A DNA stretch of 64,000 nt from Diabrotica undecimpunctata (lineage: Eukaryota; Arthropoda; Insecta; Coleoptera; Chrysomelidae): the NCBI RefSeq assembly GCF_040954645.1, contig NC_092809.1:130189914-130253913 (forward strand), given 5' to 3'. The notes under the pieces were generated by a model. It did not search any database, was not told where the DNA came from, and saw only the letters and a program-made list of their open reading frames with translations. Of the stretch, positions 1-14,900 are shown one piece after another. Every line of letters begins with the position of its first letter. The stretch's first letter is position 1. A program made the translations under genes and the position numbers.

Positions 1-327
1 GTGACTCATTAAACTGATTAAGCGGTGTTCATTGCATTTTGTGGCATTAGCTGTTTTTGGTATCATCACAAAGGATGACTGAAGCCATTCTCGCGGAATG
101 TAACCAGTATCATAAATTATATTGAACAGCTTTACCAAGATTTCGATATTCTCCTCGTCTAGTAGTTTTATTGCTTCTATATTAATTTCATCTGGACTTG
201 TTGCTTTATGCATCTTTGTGGTTCTAACTGCATATTCCATTTCACTTCGCATTATTGATGGCCCTGATAAGTTTTCGGAAGGAAGTTTGCGCGTTGGTTG
301 TGTTGGTCTTTCGTTGTTGGGTAATTA
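1..327 (-). mobile_element. LINE reverse-transcriptase fragment, antisense, cut by window edge
   Basis: On the minus strand one open frame runs from about 327 to base 1. It encodes the fingers part of a non-LTR reverse transcriptase: KATSPDEINIEAIKLLDEEN, YDTGYIPREWLQSSFVMIPK and TKCNEHRLISLMSH. No stop is seen, so this copy may be fairly young; the palm and catalytic motif would lie beyond the left edge. Confidence 0.85.
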
Positions 328-956
328 CTATGATATAAATTTTGTCAACTACAAAAAGTGGTTAGAAGAAACAATTGTTAAGTAATCTACCTCCCAACGA
401 GTAGAATAAAGCACCAACATCCGCAAAAACAAAGAGTAGAATGAGAGATTGGCAAAAAGCTAGAAATATTAATTTTCCTGCTAACATGTTCAGATCAGAC
501 CTGTATGTCATTATAAAATAAAATTATATAAACCGAAATATGTAAAATTTGCTGTTGATTATATTATGTTAAAGGAGCTATTATTTGATGTTGGCATATA
601 ATCATATATTCTTTTTATGAATTTAGGTGAAGATTCTGATTCTTGTAAATATTTCCAAATATACAAAGAAATTAGTCAATATTTGTAGGAACTATGGCAA
701 CCCTGTCATTTAAACCAGAAATCCACCAGTTTGCGCGCAGCTCACGTCTATTGCTATCGTGGACGAACTGTAAAATATTGGATATTGAATATCTTAAAAA
801 ATATATTCAAACAGGCAGAAATTGAAATCTTTAATACAATTTTTATTTCTGGCTTTACTCTTTTATACATAAATATAAATTGTATTATCTAATAACAAAG
901 GTGACAAATTTTAATTGTCCGTTTTTACTTACTACGATTTTTTTACACCCTTTTAG
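328..956. other. Intronic DNA with nothing recognised
   Basis: AT-rich sequence between a LINE fragment and the first dynein exon. I see no exon, RNA gene or clear repeat. Confidence 0.5.
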
Positions 957-1187
957 GATGTTCCCTTGTTCGAAGGAATTTATTCTGATTTGTTTCCTGG
1001 AATCGAAATTCCCAAATTTGAACGTGCCGAGCTCATTGAATGTTTAAAAAACGAAATTAATAAAAGAAATTTGCAACCTACACCATGGTTCGTAGATAAA
1101 TGTATGCAGATATATGAAATGATTTTAGTCAGACACGGTCTGATGATCGTTGGCAGACCTATGGGTGGAAAAACTTCTGCATATCAG
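957..1187 (+). CDS. Dynein heavy chain exon 1 of window (AAA2 start)
   Basis: Residues 1-77, phase 0 at both ends. It starts [15 protein letters not shown] and ends with the AAA2 P-loop [10 protein letters not shown] followed by the donor GTAAGT at 1188. The preceding acceptor is TTTTAG at 951-956. No upstream exon is seen in 1-956, so the intron before it is longer than the window shows. Confidence 0.93.
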
Positions 1188-4100
1188 GTAAGTATTTTAA
1201 GAAGATTATAAATTTAGCAATAGTTATAGCCAGCCATTAATATTTTTCCCAATTGAGTTCGTGGATCTAGTTTTGTGTCCTCAAACTGCAAGCTTCTCAA
1301 AATCAATAAGAACCGATTGCGGCTTATAAAAGACGAAAAACACTGTAGATTGAACGGATAATGTTTTTTAATAGTTTTTCATTCGGTTAAATTTGAGAGT
1401 CCCCATATGAAAAAGCATACCTAGAAATCTTTTCATTTCCGTTACGTTGACATCATACAATGACCTCGCCTGGGCTCATCTCACATACTCCACAATTTTT
1501 GCGCTTCCTTTTTTTTGGATGTACATACATACCAGTCGCTTCTTTAGCAATTCTTTTTAAGTAATGATTGTAAACAACTAATTTTATGTATTTTTGAATG
1601 TCTTATATTTTTTAGAGCTTAGCAGGCGCTTTAGGTGCCCTTGCAAATGTGCCGAATGCTTCATTGAAAGAATATGATGTAATTTACAAAATACTAAATC
1701 CAAAGGCTTTGACTATGGGCCAGCTCTATGGACAATTTGACCCGGTATCACATGAATGGTCTGATGGAGTTTTGGCAACAACATTTAGGTAAATAAAGAA
1801 GTCTGTTTTTCTTGTTTGCGAAATCCTTTTGGCTCAAATATATGTATAGATAAGTCAAATAATTTATACAGTGTCTACTCAAGTTGGAACCATATTAGAA
1901 ACTTTTTTATTATTAATTTTTCGAAAAAAAGTTGTTCTTCATAAAAAGCTCTGCATGGTCTAAAACCTAGGAAGCAACCATCAGATATCAAATTGTGTTA
2001 ATCTTATACGAGGTATATAAAAAATATGAATTTCGCTCAAGAATAAAGTACATTTTTTACAATATCGAAAATTGTTAGGAATTGAAAACTGTTTTAATAT
2101 GTAATTACATCCTTTTCAAATTATCGATACCGAGCATCATTTTTATTTATTACAAATATGATAACTCCTCCGCTCTCATAAAAAATGGTAATCAAATTTT
2201 CATAAAACAAAATTAAGAGGTTAATAACCTCTCAACTAGTTAATGTCTGCCTTGTAACACATTAGCGATGCATTTAACTATTAAGTATGTAGCAGTACCA
2301 CACATTGCTGGTGTGGGAACGTAAAATTCTTCGAATGATATATGGCCCTTGCAGAGACAGCGTGACAAACGAATGGAGGGGCAGATACAGTAACGAGCTA
2401 GAGTCTCTATTCGGAAAAGAAAATCTAGTCAGATATATAAAGGCCAATAGATTCAGATGGGCAGGGCATGTGATACGCAGTAACGACAATCGCCTTATAA
2501 ACAATGTGTTCTGGGAAAGGCCAGAGGGAAGAAGGTCTGTAGGGCGGCCTAAAAAAGGTGTAAATATGCAGTCAAAGAAGATCTAGAGAAAATGGGAGTG
2601 CGACAATGGGAATTACTGGCACAGGACCGACAAACATGGAAGGCAATAGTAAACGCGGCAAAGACTCACGAAGAGTTGTAGCGCCATTGATTAGATGTAA
2701 GGCAATACCTTGAGAATAGTTTTAATGGAAGAGTTATACATCAGGTTTTTGAAATTCCTGGGCTCGTCGGTCTCCGGATTTGATTCCACTCGATTTTTTT
2801 CGTGTGGGGTTACCTACAGAAAAAAACGTATGTTTAAAGGTCATTTACAGATATTGCTCATTTGAAAAGGGTAATTAAAGAATGTGTTCAGAGTATTACT
2901 CCGGCTATTGTTAGAAGGGTATTGAAAAACTTCCGTGACAAAACAGTTAGCTGTATTGAAAGAGAAGGCGGATATGTTCAGCTATTGGTACAGAAATTTT
3001 ATTCTCATTTTAAATAAAATAGTTATAACAAACTATCGGACAAGACTTAACAGCAATGTTCTATATTTGTAAAAGACGTCCATCTCTGCCTTGTACTTTC
3101 TTTTTTATCATTTGCGCAACCTATGGTTCTCGCTGTTTTAGTGTAGTTAATCCGGGACTACATGCGTGTCGGTCGAAAGGACCTAGCCGTAATAAATTTT
3201 AAAATGACGCCACTTGTATAGTGGTGGTGGTACTGACCTACTGACCTTCCTGGCTTGCTCCAAGTGCTTTTGACCGTGTGCGTATACATAAGTATCAAAG
3301 ATACTTGTGTTGCAGTTTCACAGTTTTAGATATTGGTGTGCTTTTTACAGTTAATAATACGGTAAGTGAACCCTGTATGTAGTTTTTTTGATAATATTTC
3401 TTAAGTCTAGTATTTTATTGTATAGTGTAGTATCACATGTATGGTGATTTGTAATGGTATTTTTTTATTTGCAGGTCATGTGTTCTTACGAGAAAGAAAT
3501 AAAGCGTATTTTAGCCATACGGGCTGAAATTGAGAGCGACGATCAGATAGGTGGACCTCCTGACGACCTAGATGACGTTTTGGAAAACAATGATCACGAC
3601 TTTAATTCAGAGCAATCAGAAGGAGAAGAGCTACCAAATTTTAACGAAATTCGGCAAGATTTAAATACTCGTCTGTGTTTTGTGGGAAGGGACAAAAAGA
3701 CGTTTTGAAATAAATTTCCCGTGGCTGTTGAAAAAAAAAGACCCGGAGCAGAAACATAGTGACTCAATCTTCTAGAGTAATTGGAAAAGCAAAAACCATT
3801 ATTGATGCTTGGCAATTGTTTTTTTCAGACTCCGTCATCAGCGAAATAGTTGAACACACAAATAAATATATATTCTAAAGCTTCGGACTAATTACAGTAG
3901 AGAAAGAGATGCTACCAGTACAAATAAGGAAGAAATTAAAGCACGTCTTATTGGTCTTATATATTTTGCTGGAGTCTTGCGGTCGTCACACCTACATTTG
4001 AGAGATCTGTGGGCACAGGATAAACCGGCGTAGAGATTTTTCGTCTTACAATGGTAATTAATCAATTTCAATTTTTGTTGCAAGAGTCGCTTTAACGATC

Positions 4101-7100
4101 TTGATGATAGTGAGGAACGGAAATAGTACGATAAGCTATCTCCTATAAGAGAAGTTTTGTATGGATTTGTTGAGCGATGCAAAGCCAATTATGTTCTAAG
4201 TGAATTTGTGACAATTGATGAAAGGCTTCAGTCATTTCGCGGCAAATGTGGATTTCAGCAATATATACCGAATAAACCTGCAAAGTATGGAATTAAAATA
4301 TTAGCGCTTGTTGATTCTACGTCATATTACACCTTTAATCTAGAGGTGTATAATAGAACTCAACCAGATGGGCCCTATAAAGTTGACAATTGCGCCTCTT
4401 TTGTCGTACAAAGATTAATTAAACCAATTTCTGGAACTGGAAGAAATGTAAATTTTGATAATTGGTTTACGTCGTTACGTTAGCCTTCGTTTTGCTAAAA
4501 AACACAAACTAACTGTTACGGGCACAATTCGCAAAAATGAAAAAGAAATTCCTGATAGTTTTACCGCAAAGTTGAAGGAACATAAATTTACTTCGAGCAT
4601 TTTTGGTTTCATCGAAGACATGACTTTGGTATCCTACAAGCCCAAGTAAAACAAAATAGTTATATTATTGTTAACAATGCATTACAAAGACGAGATTGAT
4701 CCAGGAAGTGGCGATGCATACAAGCCAAATATATTACATTTTATTACAATGCAACAAAGGAAGAAAGGGTTAACAATGAACGTCAAGAAGACGAAATTCA
4801 TGATTATTTCAAAAAAACAAAGATTGAATGCAAACCTGTACATTCACAATAACGAAATCGAACGGGTGCACAAATATAAATATTTGGGAACAAGCGTTAA
4901 TAACAATAATGACATCCCAGAAGAAATAAAAACTAGAATTGGAAAGGCTCGAGCTGCTTTTGTTAATATGAAGGATATTCTGGGAAGTCATGACATTAAC
5001 TTAAACCTAAAAATGAGATTGGTTAGATGCTACATTTTCTCGATACTGCTGTACGGAGTACAGACTTGGACTTTAAACAAGAGCAATACCGATAAACTAG
5101 ATGCCTTCGAAATGTGGATATACAGAAGAATTTTAAAAATACCTTGGACAGACAAAATAACAAATAATGTAGTTCTTCGAAGAATGAACAAAGAACGGGA
5201 GCTGTTGATCACCATCAAGAGAAGAAAGTTGGAATATCTTGGTCATGTGATGAGAGGGAAAAAGTGCCGATTGCTCCAGTTAATTATCCAAGAAAAGATT
5301 CAGGATAAACGAAGCGTGGGGAGATGACGTATATCTTGGCTGCGCAATTTAAGAGACTGGTTCCAGTGCACATCTGACCAATTATTTAGAGCAACAGCTT
5401 CAAAGATACGAATAGTAATGATGATTGCCAAACTCCGTAGCGGAGAGGGCACTTGAAGAAGCATAACAAAGGGAGGTGTTGATATCGTTGATAAGCTTAA
5501 AGGAACTTACTCTGTGTCACAAAAAAGTTGCCGATGGTCTTTAATATTATTTTTTACCTCCTTGAATATATCTGGAATAAGCAGCCATATGGTTGACAAT
5601 TTTGACAAAAATAACAATAATACTCATAGTACTCGCCGAAACTTTTTGAAATCATTAGCAATGATTACACCGCAACTTGAACGTCGTCGAGAAATGGTTA
5701 TGTTACCAGTAACTATGAGAAGTCGTATAAAAAAAATATTGGACATCCCGGAGGTATCGACGCAACATAGCCAGTATGACGTTCCAGGTAGATGTCATTT
5801 TTGCTCGTCGAAAAAGAACAGAAAAACAAAGACCCTATGGGTACAGTGTCAAAAGTATATATGCCGAGAACATATTTCCCAGCTTTGTACTGAATGCTAT
5901 AAAAGCCAACAATAAATGAAAAATTTTAACGTAAGTTTAAAATAAAAGATTTTTGGTTTATATTTAAGTTCTGCATGTTTTTTTATTAGTTAATACCAAA
6001 ACCATGTATACAGTCGATTTTACCGTGCGCGTTAAAACGTAAGTTTTTTGGCGCGTGTAATATCGTATTAAATAAAAAGGCATACAGTGTAGACGGGACG
6101 TGATAGCATAATGAGAGATAATAAGAGAGATCATGTTGTTTGTCGGCAAGTCAATCAAGTCGGCTTTACCACTAAGATGCGCCAAAATGTTTCACATCAA
6201 AAATCTTTAATGCTATTCTTTTTCATATGTTTGTTGTAGGGAATATGCAAACAGTATAACCAGAGATCGCAAATGGATTCTGTTTGATGGTCCAGTGGAT
6301 GCAGTATGGATTGAAAATATGAATACAGTTTTGGACGACAACAAAAAACTTTGCTTGATGTCGGGTGAAATTATTCAAGTAAGTTAAAACTAAAAAAAAA
6401 GAAAATAAATGACGTGTCACAATTAGCTCTACACAAGAACTTTTAAATAAAATATAATAAAATATAGTCTTCTTCAAGTGCCATTTCCGCGACAGAGGTC
6501 AGCAATCATCGAACTTTATGGACGGCTGCTCTGAAAAGTGTTGTGATATACATCGCTACCAGTCTCTTAGGTTATGCAGTCATGATATTCTACGTCTTCC
6601 TACGCTTCTCGTTCCTTGTATCTTTTCCTGCATAATCAATTATAGCAAAATATATCTCTCTCCACGTATAATGTATCCGAGGAATTCCAATTTTTTTGTT
6701 TTGATTGTGTTTTTTTTTTCATTTCTTTATTTATCCTGTTTAAAACCTCTCTGTTGTGACATGTTTCAATGGGGTCTTCCAATAGGAACTTCCAAATTTT
6801 GATAGTTGGTAGTGGCCAAATTGTTGAAACTAAATTTTTCAAATTGGCAGTTAATAATTCTGTATCTTTTGCCAAATTAACATGTATTTATATAGCGTGC
6901 AAAAAGACGTGCAAATGATAAAATTGTTTTACCAAAATGGGCCTTATTAATGGAATATTTGCAGTGTGATGGATAAATTTGAATCCACTGGTTCAGTAAA
7001 TAATCAACTAACATCCGTATGTCTACCAAATGCAGGATTTTCCGAAAACATCACCGCTCTCTGTGAGAGTGTGCAGGAGAATCCGAGGCCGTCGTACTTT

Positions 7101-8502
7101 TGCGTCGTAGCTTGGGCCTTCAACCGTACAAAATTCAACTGACCCAGGAGTATATGCAACGATGTATGTTTGCTGAATGGGCTCTGGGGCAGGTGGAAAC
7201 TGATCCTAGTTTTTAATGAAAAATCATCTTCAGCGATAAATCTCATTTTTGGATGAATGTGTAGGTCAACGAACAGAATTACCAAATTTGAGACGATAGC
7301 AATCCAGATGAGATTTAAGAACATCTAATGAATGCCGGAAAAGTTACTGTTTGGTATGGATTTTTGGATGACGTCATCATTGGACCATATTTCTTTAAGA
7401 ACGACGTTTGTCAGCCTATCACCGTCAACGGCGAGCGCTATAGGTAGACGATTACGAACTTTTTTTTTGCCCTAAATTGGATGATATTAACACCAGTGAA
7501 CTGTGATTTTAACAGGGCAGTGCTACGTACCACACAGCTCATCCCACATTGAACATTCTGCACGAGCGATTTGAGGGCATGGTTATCTAACTTGAAGGTG
7601 ATGTGAACTGTTAACCGAGATCGTGCGATTTTACTTAGACTCTTTCGTGTGAAGTTCTATGCGAATAACTACAAACCACAGCGGCTCTCAAATCCCACAT
7701 AACCCATTCCAATGGTCAAATTCAGCCTGATTTATGCTCCAGAGTCATGGCAAACTAGACCATGACACTAGGCAGACCTTGATTTACATTACTCCAGTTA
7801 CATGATTTATTTTATTTTTTCAGTAAAGAGATAGCTAAGTACAGTATGTTGATTATTGTAAGCACATATATCAATAAAATACTCCTTTTGATACTGTTAA
7901 CTATGAGAACCATCCAATAACTGCATTATTGAATACGAATCTTTTGTTTGTTTTAAGTGGTACTGGGAATTTTTCTGGATAATGTTAAATGATACGAAGC
8001 GTTGTCTATTTGCTACTTTAACTAGAAATACAGTATGCGCCAGAATATACAGTTCTAAAAGATATTTAGTTATCAGGATAATACTGTAAATCTTCAAAGT
8101 GTGCTCCATTGTGGTATAGAAAATTTTCATAACGATTTCACAGATTTTTAAACATAAGAGTCGTGAAAAACGAGACGATCTTCTGACCTAAATCAGGCAC
8201 AGTTTTGGGTGGATCCGCAGTGCTGAAAATTTTCTCCATCGACGTTTCCCAGGTTTAATTATCAGGCAGTGTCAGATGGGGACAAGGTGATGTGTATGTA
8301 AAATCAGTTCGACGAGAAATTATCTGTCTTGGAAAGGTTTTTTGCAGCATAGTAACAAACTGTTCAGCAGTATTGCAAGTCGCTCCATCTTGTTGGAATC
8401 ACTCTTTATTATTCCTGATGTATTTGGTACTCAAATCTACCTAAGATTTTAAAGAGGCGTCACAGTAACTTATTACTGATGTTTAACCTTACATCTTACA
8501 TT

Positions 8503-8566
<64 letters not shown>

Positions 8567-8906
8567 GTAAAGAGATATCGGCATAGCTCGCAATAAAAAG
8601 AGAAAAATATAATAAAATATGTGTATAAGATGAAAGGCATGTGTTGGTTGTTGCTCTGGAAACCTCAGAGTCTTCTAACATTATTGCCACAAATTGGTCG
8701 CATTGCTCCTGTAGTGATCCTTTCCCAAGTTAATATGCTCCTTTTCTAACTTGGCTGCACCGTACTAAAGACGACCAATAGTCAGAAATACGTATATACG
8801 GTTGTCTTTCATCTTATACACATATTTTATTATATTTTTCTCTTTTTATTGCGAACTATGCCGATATCTTTACCTTTATTTTACTATTAACTCGCATTAT
8901 CCTTTT

Positions 8907-8972
<66 letters not shown>

Positions 8973-11900
8973 TATAATAGGGTTCTATTTTGCACTAAGG
9001 CCTTCATCTCATTCCAAGACTTTTCTTGGTCTCTTATCTCGTCCATGATGGATCTTCTCCAAGTTTGTACTAGGCGACCTCTTTTTCTTTTCCCTTGGGG
9101 ATTCCACTCTAGGGCAGTCTTTGCGATACTGCAACTATTTTTTCGGAGTGTGTGACCGATCCAACCCCTCTTTCTGGACTTAATTTCATTTTGTACCTTC
9201 TTTTGTTCGGTCAGGTGTAGCAGATCGTAGTTTCTGATGGTGTTAGGCCAGAATATACGAACATAATATAAGACGACGACACCTGATTGACCTTAATAAA
9301 CATTTTCGTATGAATGAAAATAATACTCCATTATGCACACTTTTTCTTGCTCCGTGAAACCCATATAATATCGATGCAATATCGTGCCGAAACACAGGCA
9401 TACGCATCCGGGTGCGCGTTCACCATTACTCTATATTTTGACGCATACCGTATATACAGCTCTACAATTTGTCACCAAAATATGTTCGGTCCACAATTAT
9501 GATGTAGGAATTATGATGTATATATTTTGGTATATTATCCTAAATGTTAATGAAAATAACAAAATATGTGACAATAAACAAGAGGTTTCAGGATCTAACT
9601 TTAATATTAAAAATCTGTTATCTAAAAGACATTAATATGTTTAACAAATTGTAAATACATTGTAAAAAGCTGTCTTAGATCGATCTGTTAAGCTACATGA
9701 ACGATCTATTAAGCTTAATAACTCAAATGGTTGATACTGTTAATTAAAAAACATGTACTTTTATTTTTACAGATGTCACCTCAAATGAATTTGATATTCG
9801 AGCCTGCCGATTTGGAGCATGCCTCCCCAGCTACAGTCTCTAGGTGCGGTATGATTTACATGGAACCAGCTCTTTTGGGATGGAAGCCTTTTATGGATTC
9901 GTACATGAATACATTAGCAAAGTTACTCTTAATAGAACAGCAAGAACTGTTGGTCGAGTGCATGGAGTGGCTGGTTCCTGCCGTGTTTAAACAAGTCCAT
10001 AAGACCAAAACATTTGTTGAAACCTCGGATATTCACCTGTATTATGTAACTATTTTTCAACTAGATTAATTAGACATTAACAAAACAAAGTATTTCCTTC
10101 TATTCTTTTTCGGAATTTTTCCATTTTGAGTTCGCCGTTTTAACTCTCTACGGCTTTCTATACTCCCAGTTAAGTTATATAAGACCTGTCTCCCTCAAAG
10201 TATTCCCTATATATGTTTATGCTCTCAGAGCTGGTGTTCCTATCCGTTTTCTTCCTGCAGCTCCCCATTTCATTACTTTTTTTGGCCATCCACGGTCTGG
10301 CGTTCTTTGAACATGGACGTACCATTGTAGTGCACTGTTTTCTCATTTTTTTGTTATTTAGTATTCTACTTTTATCCGGTTCCATATATTCTTAGTCCTT
10401 GTTCCGTCTCTTATACAAGACATCTCATTAACTCCAATTTGGCTGTTCTTATTTTATTTCGTATTGTTGTTGTTGTGAATGGCCATACTTTCACTTCGTA
10501 TAGGTTGTTTTTCGTGATACTGTAAAATATTCTTATACTCTAAAATATTAATTTTTCTCTGACGTTAGTCCCTCTCATTGCTTCAGATAGTGATTTCCTG
10601 GGTACGCTGTCATACGATTTTTCCAAATCTATGAAGATTTTGTGTTTCAATGTTTATCTCTTTGTTTTTCTCGATGACTTATTTCATGATTAATATATTG
10701 TCAAGGCATGATATCGCTTTCATTGTAGATTCACATACCTAGGAATGGATCTGGTCGCAAGCAATGAAGAAGAACCGGAAATAAATAGAAGGCTTGTGCT
10801 GGCAAATAAAACCTATTTCGCGATGGGCCACATATCCAAATCGCGAGACGTACACCGGAAAACAAAACTCCGGGTCTATAAAACAATAATCAGGCCCATA
10901 GTAAGTTATGGTTGCGAAACATGGGTGGTGACACAGAAATCTGCCAATGCATTAGATGTGTTTGAAAGAAAAATATTACGTAGGATCCTGGGCCCAATAA
11001 GTGAAAACAACAACTGGCGAATTAGGTACAATAGAGAAATATACGAGCAATATAGCGAACCAACTCTAGCACAACATACTAAACTGCAGAGATTACGATG
11101 GGCAGAGCACGTGGTCCGCATGCATGAGAATAGAATCCCCAGAAAATTATTAAATGCAAGAATGCAGGGAAAAGACCTGTTGGAAGACCTAAAAAGAGAT
11201 GGAAAGATGAAGTCGATGAGGATGCCAGGAACTGCCTGGGAACGCGTTCATGGAAAAGAACAGCGGTAAATAGAGATGGTTGGAGAAGCCTGTTGAAGGA
11301 GGCCAAGGCCCGATTTGGGCTGTAGCGCCATTGGATGGATGGATGATATCGCTTTCCGGAATCTAGCTTGTTCTGCATTGTGTTTGTTCATGTGTTGTTA
11401 TATTTTACCTTTCATTGCTGTGGAAAAGATTCTTGCAATTGCAGGCATTACACTAATCACTCTATAGTTATTAGTCGATGTCTTGTCTCATTTTTTAAAT
11501 ATAGACGTATATGATAAATTCAATTTACGTGGAATGTCTTCTTTTTAAATTTCATTAAACGACATTGGAACAAATGATACAGCCATTCTCTTCCTAGTTT
11601 CAACAATTTCGTTTACACATCACAAAATATTTAATATGGAAAAATTTAACAAACTTTTTATCGAATATACATTTTTTTTATTTTTAGTCATTCACTAGAC
11701 TTTTTACCTGCTTAATACGAGACGAAAACCAAGTTAGTACCGTATGGCTGCAATGCACACTAATATTTTGTCTCTTATGGGGTCTTGGATCAACATTAAC
11801 ATTGGAAGGAAGGCAGACCTTTGATACATTTTATAGGAAATTATTATACGGAGAAAACAGAAAATATCCTAAACCTAAATCATTCAAACTAACGAAAAGT

Positions 11901-14900
11901 CAAATATTTCCCGATCGAGCTAACGTATTTGAATGGGTCTACGATAAGAAAAATAACGGTACTTGGATTAATTGGACTGATACAGTAGAAAAAATCGACA
12001 AAATCCCTCCAACTGCTAAGGTAAGTGGTATAGCTATCTTGTACTTAAGTTACATATTTATGTTTATCATGTATGTCAGCGTTTATTAAACTTATGACTT
12101 ATACTCTGCTATAGGGATGTTCACTAATTTTTAAATATTGTTAAATTCAATAGGTTATAACATATATAAAAACATAGCAAACATAAAATTGTTTAAAAAT
12201 ATATATTTCTTAAGATAAATCAATTCTTAATTTCAATTCTGATGGAGGCTAGAAAAACGGCTCCTCGCAGCGAGGCTACGGTGTGTGACGTCAGCAGTCG
12301 TATCGACAACTTGTTTTGTATACGTATATACGAAGTGTGGCCAGTTCTTTAAATATTTGATCACTGATAATGAAGCCAATTAAGTGGTGTTTTGTTCCTG
12401 GGTGTCTAAATACATCTAAAAACAATTCTGAGAAGATTTTTATTACATTTCCAAACAATTTAACACCATATTCACATAAAATTGTCAAACCACAGGTTTT
12501 TATATCTGTACCTCGGAGGGATACTATACAACACTATGTCCATTTTTTCAATTTTGACAATTTTACAGACTAATAATTAACTTTTATATTTTTATTTAAA
12601 GGAATAGAGCACTAGGTCCTAAACCATTTGCTGATAAAGAAAGTGACCTTTAAAAGAACACCAAATCCATTTTTACTTAGAGGGATAAAACACCATGTGG
12701 ACTTAATGTTTTGTCCCTCTACGCATATGAATTACCGCCGCGCATATCTCTATGATGAGAGGTAGACTGTTAGTAATCTAATAATTATACTTTTGATATT
12801 TATGGTGTGTTTACAGTGATTTGTTACTACTAATAAGAACAATGAACCATAATTCTCGTAGGAGAAAGATTCTTGAAGTACCTACTAAAAAGTTCTGCGA
12901 ATTCTTCTACTGCATTTACAGGTAAGCTACCTTTTTGCTCATTATTTTTAAATTATTAAAAAACATAACCTCAACAGGATAATGTAGTGATTTGATACCA
13001 ACCTTAGACTAGCAATATTATTAAATCTTTTACAACCAATATTATACGCCTTGTTTAATTTCAGAATCAAATAATACACCAAGCAATGATGTTTTAAATG
13101 AAGAGCATATTATTAGAGATGCCTTGAGTTGTGATAACGAAGATCAGTCTGATATAGAGAAAAGTTCTGATAAACTATTCGTAGTGGAAATGAAATAAGA
13201 TCTGCATTACTAAAATGGGCAGATACCGTCATTCCTGACAGTAACATAGAAGAAATCATCCTACGGTCTTACAAATGTCACGGCCAGAATAAAAATGTTA
13301 GCATTAATACTTGTTTAAAAAAGTAAAAATTATCATCCAGAAGTTTCTACTAAAGAGTAATACCCACATGGAGGCGGACACTGTCCATGCGCTGATAGAG
13401 CGAAAGAGAAAAAACTTAACATTTCTATTTACACGGCCTGGGACTGGCAGCCGCTAGTCAGATAAACCTCAATGAAATATACCATACATACTATGGAACT
13501 AGAAGAATTTAAAAATTTAAGGTCTTTGTATGATGTCAAAACATCTTAAAATCCGCCTTTGATTAATAGAAAGAGACATTAACAAACAACAAGTTCTTCT
13601 GTCAAACTGTGTTTAACTGCAAGTTAAACAAAACAGCATTGGAACTATGTTTTTAAAAAGTAATTTTCATGACGAAAACCAGGAAATTGACCTTGTTAGG
13701 TTTCGAAGGCGACACCTTACATTGCCAAAAGGTTTGCAACTGCTATCACAAAGTCCAATACTTATATCACAACAAAAGTATAACGATCTATTGGCATTAC
13801 TGTCAAATGTTCCTACATTTTGCCATGATTTTTATCAAAACTTAAAGCATACCTACTAGTAATACTAATAGTGACTATCCAGAAGGAGACTTACTTGAGG
13901 ATGACTGAGTGGTTTGTACCTAAAATGCCATTTTTACATACATATTTGTATTTGTAAAGGTAAATTGTATGGTTAAATAAATTTTGTCAGTAAAAGTCAA
14001 ATAGGATTGTAGTTGTTATTGAATACCCCATACTAATTCTTACAGTACAATAACTTTATTAGATGGATACAACACCATGTCCGTTAAAAGAGTTAAAAAA
14101 CACAGGAACAAATTTGTTTTTAATTATAACAAATGTATTATGTAAATAACAATAAACAGAATGTTCTAGTAAAATATTGTTTCAATATCTTAATAAAGAG
14201 CTGCAGCAATAATACTTTTTGGCGAAAAAAAGTTTAAAACTGCTCTCCTGTAAAGTTTTAAAAATGAACATAGTATTGATTCCTTCTGAGGTACAGATAT
14301 TTCCATTTATTTTTTTTTTCTAACTTGCATAATAACTGCCTTTTCTAGTTTTTCTCTCTCTTTGTAGCGAACACCACTTATTTGGCTTCATTATCACTGT
14401 ATAAATACTTAAAGAACTGGTTACACTTCGTAAATACGTATACACAACAAGTTGTCGATACGACTGCTGACGTCACACACCGTAGCCTCGCTGCGAGGAC
14501 CCGTTTTTCTAGCCTCCATCAAAATTAAAATTTGATTTATCTTAAAAAATATATATTTTTAAACAATTTCATGTTTACTATATTTTTATATATTTTATAA
14601 TAAACTCCTGGACAAAATTAACGCACCACTTTAATTAATTTAAATATTTACAATATGAACATAAATAAAACTAAGTTACATTGAAATAATAATAAACACG
14701 TACAGATAAGTCCAACATGACTTTACCATGACCTTAATTTATCTTATTGTTTGGTTAAAAATTTTTTTTTCCGGAAATGCGTAAATAAGCTTGCATAACT
14801 CCAAATTGCAAGAAGAAAAAAATCAGTTAAGTAACACAATAAAATGCATCTGGATCAACACTAATACCGTGTAGGCCCTCCCCTACTTCTTATGACTGCA

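Noticed and set aside
3120..6080. Complete piggyBac ends with TTAA duplications
   Set aside because: TTAA at about 3147 is followed by TCCGGGACTACATG, and TTAA occurs near 6033, but the two termini do not match as inverted repeats by eye.
8505..8690. Frames with long IYIYIY runs (also near 32124-32447 and 37161-37355)
   Set aside because: Translation of (TA)n microsatellites, not proteins.
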